Of a DNA stretch of 64,000 nucleotides, positions 10,323 through 19,251 are shown piece by piece (positions within the stretch are counted from its first letter, which is position 1; each line of letters begins with the position of its first letter). The notes under the pieces were generated by a model. That model saw only the letters and a program-made list of their open reading frames with translations. It was not told the DNA's origin and did no database searches. Source of the stretch: JAVBSN01 sp031556525 (GTDB taxonomy: Bacteria > Bacillota > Clostridia > Lachnospirales > Lachnospiraceae); assembly GCA_031556525.1 (NCBI GenBank), contig JAVBSS010000004.1, positions 1-64,000 of the forward strand. The letters run 5' to 3'. The position numbers and the translations under genes were made by a program.

Positions 10323-10348
10323 ATTCACAAGTCAAATGACTTGTGAAT
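10323..10348 (-). terminator. Intrinsic terminator after yajC
   Basis: An 11-bp perfect stem with a 4-base loop, followed on the minus strand by a run of five T. It lies 25 bases downstream of the yajC stop codon and ends the tgt-yajC unit. Confidence 0.85.
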
Positions 10349-10373
10349 CTTCTCTTATAACAGATATTCTATA

Positions 10374-10706
10374 TTACTCTTCTGTACCTGCATTAGCTTT
10401 TTCAACTTGAGCTATTGCTTCCATCTTCATAGGTATACGACAGTTCTTGTTATTACCAAATTCAACTATTACTGTATCCTCTACAACATCAAGTATAGTT
10501 CCGTAAAAACCACTTGTTGTAACAATAGAATCACCAACTTCTAGATTTGAATGTAAATCATCCATTGCTTTTTGTTGCTTCTTCTGTGGTCTAATAAGCA
10601 TGAAATAGAACATACCACCCATAACTACTACCCATAATACTATTGACATGATACTCATACCTGCTGAAGTTCCTGTCTCTGCTGTTGTTAACATTGCATT
10701 AATCAT
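10374..10706 (-). CDS. yajC: Preprotein translocase accessory subunit YajC
   Basis: A small membrane protein associated with SecDF in protein export. The 110 residues have a short N-terminal tail, a single membrane helix (about 20-39) immediately followed by the family hallmark MLIRPQKKQQKAM, and then a small cytoplasmic domain with VGDSIVTTSGFYGTI. It is encoded just downstream of tgt, the common bacterial order tgt-yajC(-secDF). No secD or secF follows here; a terminator ends the unit instead. The ribosome binding site is GGAGG. Confidence 0.95.
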   Translation of the reverse strand: MINAMLTTAETGTSAGMSIMSIVLWVVVMGGMFYFMLIRPQKKQQKAMDDLHSNLEVGDSIVTTSGFYGTILDVVEDTVIVEFGNNKNCRIPMKMEAIAQVEKANAGTEE

Positions 10707-10749
10707 AATAAATTTCCTCCATAAATTTTATATTAAGGAACAAAGGTTC

Positions 10750-11886
10750 CTAAATCTCTCCATCGCCTGCCAAATCAGCTAATTTGGCTTTCTTATATTC
10801 CTTGTAACGGTTCTCTTCTATTGCCTGTCTAATCTCTGCCATAAGGCTGTTATAGAAATATAAATTATGCGTTACGCTCAGTCTATATCCTAACATTTCT
10901 TTTGCCTTTAGTAAATGCCTTATATAAGCTCTACTATAAGTTTTACATGCTGGACAATTGCAGCCTTCTTCTATTGGTCTACTATCCAACTCATACTTCT
11001 TGTTAAGGATATTAATCTTGCCATGGTTAGTATATAGATGACCATGTCTACCATTTCTTGACGGATATACACAATCAAAGAAATCAACACCTCTATCAAC
11101 TGCTTCTAATATGTTTGCTGGTGTACCAACACCCATTAGATAAGTTGGTTTATCAACTGGTAAATGTGGCACTGTCACATCTAATATGTTATACATATCT
11201 TCATGACATTCGCCTACTGCTAATCCACCTACTGCATAACCATCTAAATCAAGTTGTGCTATCTGCTTAGCATGGTCAGCACGAATATCTGCATAAGTTC
11301 CACCTTGATTAATACCAAATAACATCTGCGATCTATTAATAGTATCTTCTAGTGAATTAAGCCTTGCCATCTCTACTTTACAACGTTCTAACCATCTTGT
11401 AGTTCTTGCTACTGACTTCTCAATATAATCTCTAGTAGATGGATAAGGTGCACATTCATCGAAAGCCATTGCTATCGTCGATGCCAGATTAGATTGTATC
11501 TGCATACTTTCTTCTGGTCCCATGAATATCTTACGCCCATCAATATGAGAGCTAAAATATACCCCTTCTTCTTTGATTTTTCTAAGTCCAGCAAGGGAAA
11601 ATACCTGAAATCCGCCTGAATCTGTAAGTATAGGTTTATCCCAAACCATGAATTTGTGAAGTCCGCCCATCTTCTTAACCACATCATCGCCTGGCCTAAC
11701 ATGTAGGTGATATGTATTTGATAATTGTACCTGCGTGCCTATTTCTTGTAAATCTGTAGTGGCAACTGCACCTTTAATAGCTGCTATAGTTCCAACATTC
11801 ATAAATACAGGAGTCTCTATAACTCCATGAACTGTTGTGAATCTACCTCTCTTTGCCATACCATCTCTATTAATTAATGTATACAT
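10750..11886 (-). CDS. tgt: tRNA-guanine transglycosylase (queuine tRNA-ribosyltransferase)
   Basis: Exchanges guanine-34 in the anticodons of Asp, Asn, His and Tyr tRNAs for a queuine precursor. Visible motifs are DSGGFQVFSL (active-site Asp), FDECAPYP, the nucleophile region FDCVYPSRNGRHGHLYT, and the zinc site CNCPAC with a later His (about 305-335). The start is placed at 11886 (MYTLIN...) because GGAG lies 6 bases before it; an ATG 12 bases upstream has no ribosome binding site. The 378 residues match the family. Its own promoter lies at 11955-11983 and yajC follows. Confidence 0.95.
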   Translation of the reverse strand: MYTLINRDGMAKRGRFTTVHGVIETPVFMNVGTIAAIKGAVATTDLQEIGTQVQLSNTYHLHVRPGDDVVKKMGGLHKFMVWDKPILTDSGGFQVFSLAGLRKIKEEGVYFSSHIDGRKIFMGPEESMQIQSNLASTIAMAFDECAPYPSTRDYIEKSVARTTRWLERCKVEMARLNSLEDTINRSQMLFGINQGGTYADIRADHAKQIAQLDLDGYAVGGLAVGECHEDMYNILDVTVPHLPVDKPTYLMGVGTPANILEAVDRGVDFFDCVYPSRNGRHGHLYTNHGKINILNKKYELDSRPIEEGCNCPACKTYSRAYIRHLLKAKEMLGYRLSVTHNLYFYNSLMAEIRQAIEENRYKEYKKAKLADLAGDGEI

Positions 11887-11954
11887 CTCTATCTCCATCT
11901 TATCTATAAATACGTTTTGTAAATATTACCTTCAACATTAAACACAACGTTATA

Positions 11955-11983
11955 ATTATATGTTATATCAATAACGTAATCAA
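11955..11983 (-). promoter_or_regulatory. Promoter of tgt-yajC, with an embedded inverted repeat
   Basis: The -35 TTGATT (11978-11983) and -10 TATAAT (11955-11960) have 17-bp spacing on the minus strand. A 7-bp inverted repeat ACGTTAT / ATAACGT (11947-11953 and 11971-11977) spans the -10 and the spacer and could be an operator. No regulator is identified. Confidence 0.65.
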
Positions 11984-12048
11984 GTAAAAAACAAAAAATA
12001 TGTATTAACTTTTTATAAAATAAATCCATCATGCTTCCGATATACTTA

Positions 12049-12099
12049 TTGGTTAGATTGGTTGTGCTTAATCAATTGAATTCCTTGGTTAGACTGGTT
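12049..12099 (+). promoter_or_regulatory. Two 15-bp direct repeats upstream of the EF-hand-like gene
   Basis: TTGGTTAGATTGGTT (12049-12063) and TTGGTTAGACTGGTT (12085-12099) differ by one base and start 36 bp apart. They lie immediately before the ribosome binding site of the gene at 12124. They may be activator or repressor sites, or part of the 5' leader RNA. The function is inferred from position only. Confidence 0.4.
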
Positions 12100-12123
12100 A
12101 TCAAATTTAAGGAGGACAATTAT

Positions 12124-13179
12124 ATGAAAATTGATTCAAGCACTATCCAATTAAGTTCATCTAGAACTTATACTTCCTCATCTACGTACGAGGGACGTGC
12201 ATCATTAGGAGTAACAAATAATTCAAATGGATTGCTAGCCAATTCAAACGGGACAGGATTTAGTTCTCAGTTTTACAACTCATTAGGACAGACTTCCTCT
12301 ACAAGTCAACTCCGTAATGATGATATTACTAATTTTAGGGAACGTTTATTTGAATCCTTAATGAAGTTTATGGAACAAGTCAGAGACCACTTAGTTAAAA
12401 ATATAACTAAAAGCAGTAATTTAAACAATCGTTTTAATGCTACAATTAGTAATAATGGTTCTGATACTATTCTTAATCTAGCATCATCCTCTACTCCAAC
12501 TACATGGAGTAGAAAAACTATAACCTCTTATAGCTATTATGAGTCAGAAACTACCACATTTTCTTCTACAGGAACTGTTAAAACTTCTGATGGTAGAACA
12601 ATTGATTTTAATATCGATATGAACATGAGTAGAGAATTCATGGAAGAATATACTTCTATCACAGAAGAAACTACTGCAATTCTAACAGATCCTTTAGTAA
12701 TCAGTCTAGATAATGCTCCTACTAGAATAAGTGATGTTACTTGGAATTTTGATATTGATGGTGACGGAACAATGGATACAATATCTATGTTGTCAAAAGG
12801 AAGCGGATTCTTAGCCTTAGATAAAAACGGTAATGGTATTATCGATGATGGCAATGAATTATTTGGAACTAAATCTGGCAATGGTTTTGCTGATTTAGCT
12901 GAATATGATGAAGATGGCAATGGCTGGATTGATGAAAATGATAGTGTCTATAGCAAGCTTAAGATATGGATTAAAGATGATTCTGGAGCTGATAAGTTAT
13001 TAGATCTAAAAGACGCAAATATAGGAGCAATCTATTTACATAGCGCTCCTACACAACATAATCTGAATAATATTAATACAAATGATACTCTTGCTCAAAT
13101 TAAACGAACAGGTGTCTATTTACAAGAAAATGGCATTGCGGGTACCATTCAACAAATTGATCTTGCAAAAATAAGTTAA
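12124..13179 (+). CDS. Protein with EF-hand/dockerin-like calcium-binding repeats, function unknown
   Basis: 351 residues, starting at 12124 where AAGGAGGACAATTAT precedes the ATG. There is no signal peptide. The N-terminal 90 residues are Ser/Thr/Asn-rich. The C-terminal half has three Asp/Gly/Asn loops, DIDGDGTMD, DKNGNGIIDDGNELFG and DEDGNGWIDENDSVY, followed by a conserved-looking KLKIWIKDD segment. This resembles the calcium-loop module found in large RTX-type and other repetitive bacterial proteins, here on its own. It overlaps the convergent zinc-peptidase gene by 4 bases. Without a signal peptide, export would need a dedicated route, or the protein is intracellular. Confidence 0.75.
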   Translation: MKIDSSTIQLSSSRTYTSSSTYEGRASLGVTNNSNGLLANSNGTGFSSQFYNSLGQTSSTSQLRNDDITNFRERLFESLMKFMEQVRDHLVKNITKSSNLNNRFNATISNNGSDTILNLASSSTPTTWSRKTITSYSYYESETTTFSSTGTVKTSDGRTIDFNIDMNMSREFMEEYTSITEETTAILTDPLVISLDNAPTRISDVTWNFDIDGDGTMDTISMLSKGSGFLALDKNGNGIIDDGNELFGTKSGNGFADLAEYDEDGNGWIDENDSVYSKLKIWIKDDSGADKLLDLKDANIGAIYLHSAPTQHNLNNINTNDTLAQIKRTGVYLQENGIAGTIQQIDLAKIS

Positions 13180-13871
13180 TCTCTTCTTCTACCAAATAGA
13201 AGAACTAATCTTAGTAATTGTAAAGCAGTAGCTGCGGCTGCGGCAACGTATGTCATGGCTGCTGCTTTTAATACTTTCTTAGCTCCCTTACTCTCCTCTG
13301 AAGACAATATACCTTGATTGTCAATGGTCGCTAAAGCCCTTCTTGATGCATTAAATTCTACTGGCAAAGTTACTAATTGAAATAATACTACTAATGAAAA
13401 CATTATAATTCCTAAATCTATTAAAAATTGATTATATCCCATAAATATACCAATAATTATAATTGGCCAAGATGCCATAGAACCAAAATTAACAACTGGT
13501 AATATTGCTCCTCTAATCTTAATTGGAACATATCCCTTATCATGTTGAATCGCATGTCCACATTCATGAGCTGCAACACCAATAGCTGCTATTGAAGTGC
13601 TATTATATACTGAATCTGATAAACTAACTATCTTAGTCTTTGGATTAAAATTATCTGTTAAATTACCTGATACATGTCTAATTGAAACATCATATATACC
13701 AGCTTGTCTAAGCATAGTCTCTGCTACCTGAGCTCCTGTAATTCTTCTTGCAGAACCAACTTTATTATACTTATTAAATGTTGATTTTACACCTGCTTGA
13801 GCTATTAAACTTATAACTAACCCTATTATTACCAATATATATGTTGAATCCATATACATTCCATATCTCAT
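13176..13871 (-). CDS. Membrane zinc metallopeptidase, YugP family
   Basis: 231 residues with an N-terminal membrane segment (about 7-26), the zinc-binding HEXXH motif as AAHECGHAIQH (about 95-105), two further membrane segments (about 125-165) and a C-terminal hydrophobic stretch rich in Ala (about 200-225). This is the compact integral-membrane layout of the YugP/DUF zinc peptidase family, whose substrates are unknown. The ATG at 13871 follows AGGAG at 8 bases. A -10-like TATACT lies about 60 bases upstream, but its -35 is weak. Confidence 0.88.
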   Translation of the reverse strand: MRYGMYMDSTYILVIIGLVISLIAQAGVKSTFNKYNKVGSARRITGAQVAETMLRQAGIYDVSIRHVSGNLTDNFNPKTKIVSLSDSVYNSTSIAAIGVAAHECGHAIQHDKGYVPIKIRGAILPVVNFGSMASWPIIIIGIFMGYNQFLIDLGIIMFSLVVLFQLVTLPVEFNASRRALATIDNQGILSSEESKGAKKVLKAAAMTYVAAAAATALQLLRLVLLFGRRRD

Positions 13872-13988
13872 AAAATCATCTCCTAGCGTGTTTACTATTA
13901 CCTTGCCTTAATACAACATAACAATAGTATAGCACGTTTATTCATAATTAATTATTAAATTATGGTGAAATATATTTTTATATATTAT

Positions 13989-14558
13989 TTATACATCTAG
14001 AGTTAATTGAGCCTCTTCCAATGCTTCTTGTTTAAAATCCTCTATCTTGTCTGGAGTAATTGTTGGTAAATCATCTGTAGATTGAACACCAAAGCTTCTG
14101 AGGAAATCATCTGTTGTACCAAATAGTATTGGTCTTCCTACTGCATCTAATCTTCCTACTTCTTCAATCAAATGATACTCCACAAGTCTATTAACTGAAT
14201 GTACACAAGATACTCCTCTAATTGTTTCAATCTCTTGTCTCGTTACTGGTTGCTTATAAGCGATAATAGATAAAGTCTCAAGTAACACATCGGTAAGAAC
14301 ATGTTTCTTTGGTGTATTTACAATTCTTGATAAGGCATCATAATATTCAGCCTTTGAACACATCTGAAAAGATGTCTCTAATTCTATAATCCTTACACCT
14401 CTATCTTCACCATCATACTTATCCATCATATTATGTATAATCTTTGCTGTTGTTTCAGTATCTTGTTCTATAGCTACAGCAATTTCTGAAACTGGTACTG
14501 CTTCACCAATAGCAAATAATATCGCTTCAATCGTAGCTTCCATTTTATTAATATCCAT
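13989..14558 (-). CDS. scpB: Segregation and condensation protein B
   Basis: A winged-helix subunit of the SMC-ScpAB condensin. Two ScpB molecules bind the middle of ScpA and help compact and segregate the chromosome. The 189 residues show EATIEAILFAIGEAVPVSEIA at the N-terminus and the family segment LETLSIIAYKQPVTRQEIE with RGV (about 95-118). It starts 10 bases after the scpA stop codon. The C-terminal tail after about 165 is acidic and probably flexible. Confidence 0.95.
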   Translation of the reverse strand: MDINKMEATIEAILFAIGEAVPVSEIAVAIEQDTETTAKIIHNMMDKYDGEDRGVRIIELETSFQMCSKAEYYDALSRIVNTPKKHVLTDVLLETLSIIAYKQPVTRQEIETIRGVSCVHSVNRLVEYHLIEEVGRLDAVGRPILFGTTDDFLRSFGVQSTDDLPTITPDKIEDFKQEALEEAQLTLDV

Positions 14559-14568
14559 TTATCCACCT

Positions 14569-15321
14569 CTATTTTATAGAATCAAGAGAATCAATTACTA
14601 TATCATCAAACAATTCATTTTGTCTTATTGTAATAGCTCCTACCTTCATCAACTCTAGTATCGCTAAAAATGTAACAATTACATTGATTTTACTAGCTTG
14701 CATCTCTAATAATGTTCTAAAACTAATTCCCCTTAAGCCTCTTACTTCTGCTCTTATATCTGCCATCTTGTCCTCGATGTTTACTTCTTCTTTTTCAATA
14801 GTTCCAAACTTACTTCTAATTGGATCTACCTTATCCACTTGTTTTCTCATTATGGATTTAAAGATTTCATTCAACTTACTAAGAGTCATTCCATCAACCA
14901 ATGTAGCTGGGTCTATATCCTCTACATATTCCTCTATTTCTTCTGGAATAGTAGATTTTTTATACAAAGCTTTTGATGCATCTAATTGCATATCTTTTAA
15001 TTCATAAGCAGCATATTTATACATCTTATACTCCAACAAACGTCTTACTAATTCTTCTCTTGGATCGTCTTCTTCTGCTTCTTCTTCCTCATCTTTAGGT
15101 AAAAGCATCTTAGATTTAATATTTATAAGTGTAGCCGCCATTACTAAGAATTCACTCATAACATCTAAATCACTTCTCTCCATAGTTTCAATATATTCCA
15201 AATACTGTTCCGTAATCGAAACTATTGGAATATCATATATATTAACTTTGTTTTTCTCAATTAGATGTAATAATAAGTCTAGAGGACCTTCAAACACCTG
15301 CAATTTAACATCAATACCCAT
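14569..15321 (-). CDS. scpA: Segregation and condensation protein A
   Basis: The kleisin subunit that bridges the SMC heads. The N-terminal FEGPLDLLLHLIEKNKVNIYDIPI motif is diagnostic and binds the SMC neck; a C-terminal winged helix (about 190-245, ending GAITIRQNELFDDI) binds the SMC head. The 250 residues match the family. It lies directly upstream of scpB and directly downstream of the M50-like gene, an order common in Clostridia. Confidence 0.95.
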   Translation of the reverse strand: MGIDVKLQVFEGPLDLLLHLIEKNKVNIYDIPIVSITEQYLEYIETMERSDLDVMSEFLVMAATLINIKSKMLLPKDEEEEAEEDDPREELVRRLLEYKMYKYAAYELKDMQLDASKALYKKSTIPEEIEEYVEDIDPATLVDGMTLSKLNEIFKSIMRKQVDKVDPIRSKFGTIEKEEVNIEDKMADIRAEVRGLRGISFRTLLEMQASKINVIVTFLAILELMKVGAITIRQNELFDDIVIDSLDSIK

Positions 15322-15343
15322 AGTTTCTCCTTTATCCGAATCA

Positions 15344-15940
15344 TTATATATTTATACGAAGTATACTAAACATTATTTGTCCTGCTAGTCCAATTAATCC
15401 GAATATTGTAGATATAATAAGAATTCCTTTAACAACTGTATCATGTTGAACTAATGAATAATATATTTTAGGTTTAATTCCAGCTATTATTTGAGCAATG
15501 TCAAATGTTGATATTGGAAATAAGTTAACTATAAACATATTGCCAGAAAACAACACTAAATCAAGCAATATATAACCTATAAGTTTATCAACAAAATCAA
15601 TACCAACGGAATATCCATTAAAAAACAATGCAATTAACAGTAAACCTGAACCCAAACAAACAATAACCAATATTAAGAATCCTGTTATACCCATTATTAT
15701 ATTTGTTTTTCTATCTCTATTACTACACATATATGGCTTAGAAAATCCCACATTAAATACAACAAAAAACAATAATCCAACTGGATCAATATAATGGTAT
15801 AATTTAAATATATGTTTTAAACCTTTATGCGTTTTCTTGTTTTTTAAATAGTAAATTAATGTCTTCGGAAATTCGTGTAGTATCATTAATATAATAGCTG
15901 CTATAATCGACGCTAGTATTGAAATTATAAATTCTGTCAT
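15344..15940 (-). CDS. Site-2-protease-like (M50) membrane protein with degenerate active site
   Basis: 198 residues with about five membrane helices. It occupies the position, directly before scpA, where many Clostridia encode an M50 protease. The first helix carries LHEFPK where the zinc site HEXXH is expected: the His-Glu pair remains but the second His is replaced. The later helix has NLFPISTFD where active enzymes usually have N-x2-P-x4-DG; the Asp remains, the Gly does not. Proteolytic activity is therefore doubtful. The start is placed at the ATG at 15940 behind GGGGA; an in-frame TTG lies 15 bases upstream. Confidence 0.7.
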   Translation of the reverse strand: MTEFIISILASIIAAIILMILHEFPKTLIYYLKNKKTHKGLKHIFKLYHYIDPVGLLFFVVFNVGFSKPYMCSNRDRKTNIIMGITGFLILVIVCLGSGLLLIALFFNGYSVGIDFVDKLIGYILLDLVLFSGNMFIVNLFPISTFDIAQIIAGIKPKIYYSLVQHDTVVKGILIISTIFGLIGLAGQIMFSILRINI

Positions 15941-15978
15941 ATAGTCCCCAATCAAAATAATAGTATATAAAACCTATG

Positions 15979-16518
15979 CTAATCTGTAATATATAAGTAT
16001 TCTATAGCAGTTACAGTATCATCTTCAAAGATAATGTGTAACTCCATTCCATCTTTAATATATTTATATGAGTTGTCTGCTCCATTTGAACATTCACCAT
16101 ATGCACTTATAACCTTATCCTTTGATGAACCAATCTCTATTCCCTCTTTGGTACTTACACTATCATCAAGAAGATCAATACTAAGTATATGATCAACACC
16201 GTCAACTTCATATGTGTTTATATTAAATCCACTATACGAATATATCTTATCTAGTCCTTGAAATGCACAGCTTGCTGATTCGAAATATGATTTTGGTTCG
16301 CCTAATTCATCAATTACATCAGATGCTAATACATTTACTTCAATATCCATTTCTTTATATCCAAACAAATATCCCTTGGGTTCAACTGTTTCAACTACAG
16401 AAGTATCATCATTAACTTTTGTAGCATCAGTATTACTGCCACCCTCATTATCTTTTGTACATGCTACCATAGATAACATCATTATTATACCTAAACCTAC
16501 TAATATCATTTTTTTCAT
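15979..16518 (-). CDS. Small lipoprotein of unknown function
   Basis: 179 residues. The signal peptide MKKMILVGLGIIMMLSMVAC ends in a lipobox with Cys 20, followed by an Asn/Asp/Thr-rich linker (to about 48). The mature domain (about 50-178) seems to contain two related halves, each with a gly-rich GYxxG/GIEIGSS start and a beta-rich end, loosely like the SmpA/PepSY-type small domains. Exact family not recognised. It follows the dlt-like operon in the same direction, with a 37-base gap to the preceding gene, and may be co-transcribed with it. The ribosome binding site is TGAGGTG. Confidence 0.75.
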   Translation of the reverse strand: MKKMILVGLGIIMMLSMVACTKDNEGGSNTDATKVNDDTSVVETVEPKGYLFGYKEMDIEVNVLASDVIDELGEPKSYFESASCAFQGLDKIYSYSGFNINTYEVDGVDHILSIDLLDDSVSTKEGIEIGSSKDKVISAYGECSNGADNSYKYIKDGMELHIIFEDDTVTAIEYLYITD

Positions 16519-16555
16519 AATTGTTCACCTCAAAATTAGTTTTATAGAATTATAT

Positions 16556-17626
16556 TTAGTCTCTCTTTACTCCGCCATAGCTCTTCAAATATCCGTATTT
16601 CTCAAGCTCTGCATATTGTGCTTCTTCCATTTCGTTATAAAAATTCACTTTATCAGCCCACGCTTCGCTTAATTCTACATCATTTCTATGGTCAGTAAGA
16701 TTATACTCTTCTTTTAGTATATTTCCAAGATATATCGATAATTTTTCTGCTCCAGCAAGATTAAGATGTAATCCTGCATCGTAAGTATCAGTACTAAAAT
16801 CAATACCTACTTCATCTGTTAATTCTAGAAAGTTAATATATAACAAATCATTTTCCTTGGCATACTCCTCCATCTGAACTTCCCATTCATCATACCAATG
16901 GGGATATATACTTGGAGCTTTAACTAATACTAATTCAATATCATTATCTTTACACAGCTTAGTCATCTTATCTAAATATTCATAACAAGTATCAGTAAAC
17001 TGATAGTTACTTAACACCTTACCATCAGGTATTGTTGTTACTGGTTTTACATCAACCCTCATTAAATAGCCATTATGGGATATTTTCTTATCCGTAAATG
17101 CATATTTAAAATCATTAAGTCCTATCTCGTTCCATCTCGAATGATAACGTAATAACGGAAATACATAGGATGCAAATTCTTCATCTTCAGTCATTGATGC
17201 TTTTATAGATCCAACTTTTGATGATGACCACTTCATTCCATCTAAAGTCATTCTATTATAAGCTTCATTTTGTGGAATACCATACTGCATTGATAATATA
17301 TTAAATACAATAACATCTGGTTTTTCATATTCTACGGTTTCCTCCATTAAGTAATATGATTGCCAAATTAATTGCTGTGCACTACCTCTTACATAACTTG
17401 TAATACCATATTCCTCCCATAATGTTATCGGCGAAATATTCTCATATAATTCACAATCACCTATAAATATAACATCTGAAGATGTTGTTTCATCATAGTA
17501 CTCACTAATTAATCTACCTTCCAATATTCCATCAACATATTTAGGCATCATAACCCTCTGTATTAAGAATAGTATTCCAATAAAAAGAATAACTGAGACA
17601 ATATTAATAATTAGTTTTTTCTTCAT
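16556..17626 (-). CDS. SGNH-hydrolase-like partner of an MBOAT acyltransferase
   Basis: 356 residues with an N-terminal membrane anchor (about 5-24) and an extracytoplasmic SGNH-like domain. The motif VIFIGDCELYENISP (about 52) replaces the usual GDS with GDC, and DAGLHLNLAGAEKL (about 285-297) supplies the D-x2-H pair. Proteins of this type (DltD, AlgX, PatB relatives) hand an acyl group from the MBOAT partner to a surface polymer. The gene starts 17 bases after the MBOAT gene. A Cys in place of the catalytic Ser would be unusual, so it may be a binding protein or use Cys as the nucleophile. Confidence 0.75.
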   Translation of the reverse strand: MKKKLIINIVSVILFIGILFLIQRVMMPKYVDGILEGRLISEYYDETTSSDVIFIGDCELYENISPITLWEEYGITSYVRGSAQQLIWQSYYLMEETVEYEKPDVIVFNILSMQYGIPQNEAYNRMTLDGMKWSSSKVGSIKASMTEDEEFASYVFPLLRYHSRWNEIGLNDFKYAFTDKKISHNGYLMRVDVKPVTTIPDGKVLSNYQFTDTCYEYLDKMTKLCKDNDIELVLVKAPSIYPHWYDEWEVQMEEYAKENDLLYINFLELTDEVGIDFSTDTYDAGLHLNLAGAEKLSIYLGNILKEEYNLTDHRNDVELSEAWADKVNFYNEMEEAQYAELEKYGYLKSYGGVKRD

Positions 17627-17643
17627 AATAATTTATCTCCTTC

Positions 17644-19236
17644 TTAGAATTGGTTATATATAAATTGACTAGCATCATATCCAATACCATATGCACCTAA
17701 TATAATTATAGCTAATATTAAAATATAGTATACACAGTATCTAAGCGCTGTCGGCTTGTTACTTAATTGTTTTCTAACACTGCCTTTTCTTTGAGCCATG
17801 CTCACTATAATTAATATAATTACACCTATAAATACTACAATATAATCATATATTCCTAGTCCTAGGTTTAAAAGTGAACCATCAAATAGTATCTTATAAT
17901 TAAATGTTGTCACTGCTGACCACATCATTTTATATGCAGTATTTACATCTCTATAACAATCAAAAGCTCGCAGGAAGCACATAAGCCAAAATGTTCTTCC
18001 AATACAAAAGATTTTCCAGAAGGTTTTACCTTCTACATTGAATCTACTATGAAACCATTTATAAAAAGGTCTAAACTCTTGAGATGCAAGAATTACAACA
18101 CCATTCATTACTCCCCACATAATAAAGTTCCAGCTAGCGCCGTGCCATAGACCAGTTATAAACCATACAACTAATGTAGATAAATACACTGGTACCCTCT
18201 TACCAATTTCTTTACCAAACATATTTCTTGATTTTGTCGAAAGATCAAGCATTGGTTTACAAACAGATATTGGATAAAATATATAATCCTTAAACCATGT
18301 ACCCATTGTAATGTGCCACCTTCTCCAATATTCCTCAATAGATTTGGAGAAAAACGGTCTCTCAAAGTTTTCTTGTATCTTAATTCCCATAACCTCAGCA
18401 ATACCAATTGTGATATCAATACCACCAGTAAAATCACAATATAATTCAATAGCATAGAATACCATACCTACAAGAACAAACACACCTGTTTTCTCTTCTG
18501 GATTACGTATTATAGCATTTACTGCAACTAGTATTCTATCTGCAATTACTAGCTTCTTAAAGTATCCAAATAGTATTCGTTGAAGTCCAAAACTAATATT
18601 CTTCCAATCTATACTATGACTCTCAAATAGAGTTACTGATAAATCATCAAATCTACTTATAGGACCTTGTACCATTTGTGGAAAGAAAGAAACAAATAAT
18701 GCTAACTTAAATATATTCTTCTCTGGTTGATATTTTCCACGATATACATCAATAATATATCCCATTGTTTGAAATGTATAAAATGATATACCCATTGGAA
18801 GTACAAATCTAAAGAACGTTAATTCCTTATTGCTATTAGCATGGCTAAGTATAGTATTAATATTAGATATCACAAAATCTGTATATTTTAACACACATAA
18901 TAAGCCTATGTTCAGGATTAGACATAATAATAACCATTTCCATCTCTTAGACTTCATTGTTGCCTTATACTGCTTCTTATCATCTCTTGATAATGTAGCT
19001 TTATTTTCTTTTATATATTCAGACTGCTTATTATGAATCAGTTGAATACGGTTACCTATTAAATACGTTGTTACTGTAGTAAACAATACAAATAATAGAT
19101 AATGTATTCCTGCATATGCATAAAATACGTAGCTTACTAATAATAGCCACACCCATTGAATTTTCTTAGGAATTATATAATACACTAGAAAAACTATGGC
19201 AATAAACAATATAAATGTATATGATGTAAATAACAT
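17644..19236 (-). CDS. MBOAT-family membrane-bound O-acyltransferase (DltB/AlgI/PatA-like)
   Basis: 530 residues with about a dozen membrane helices. The catalytic His lies in VVWFITGLWHGASWNFIMWG (about 360-378), and the upstream pore motif has ENFERPFFSKSIEEYWRRWH (about 290-310), both hallmarks of the family. It moves an acyl or aminoacyl group from a cytoplasmic carrier across the membrane to an exported acceptor. Its neighbours are a carrier protein, an adenylation enzyme and an SGNH-like protein, which together mirror the dlt operon, so an aminoacyl donor is plausible. Confidence 0.9.
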   Translation of the reverse strand: MLFTSYTFILFIAIVFLVYYIIPKKIQWVWLLLVSYVFYAYAGIHYLLFVLFTTVTTYLIGNRIQLIHNKQSEYIKENKATLSRDDKKQYKATMKSKRWKWLLLCLILNIGLLCVLKYTDFVISNINTILSHANSNKELTFFRFVLPMGISFYTFQTMGYIIDVYRGKYQPEKNIFKLALFVSFFPQMVQGPISRFDDLSVTLFESHSIDWKNISFGLQRILFGYFKKLVIADRILVAVNAIIRNPEEKTGVFVLVGMVFYAIELYCDFTGGIDITIGIAEVMGIKIQENFERPFFSKSIEEYWRRWHITMGTWFKDYIFYPISVCKPMLDLSTKSRNMFGKEIGKRVPVYLSTLVVWFITGLWHGASWNFIMWGVMNGVVILASQEFRPFYKWFHSRFNVEGKTFWKIFCIGRTFWLMCFLRAFDCYRDVNTAYKMMWSAVTTFNYKILFDGSLLNLGLGIYDYIVVFIGVIILIIVSMAQRKGSVRKQLSNKPTALRYCVYYILILAIIILGAYGIGYDASQFIYNQF

Positions 19237-19251
19237 TTCTATATTCCTCTA

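Noticed and set aside
16130..16518. A tRNA or riboswitch between the lipoprotein gene and its neighbour
   Set aside because: The 37-base gap is too short and contains only the ribosome binding site.
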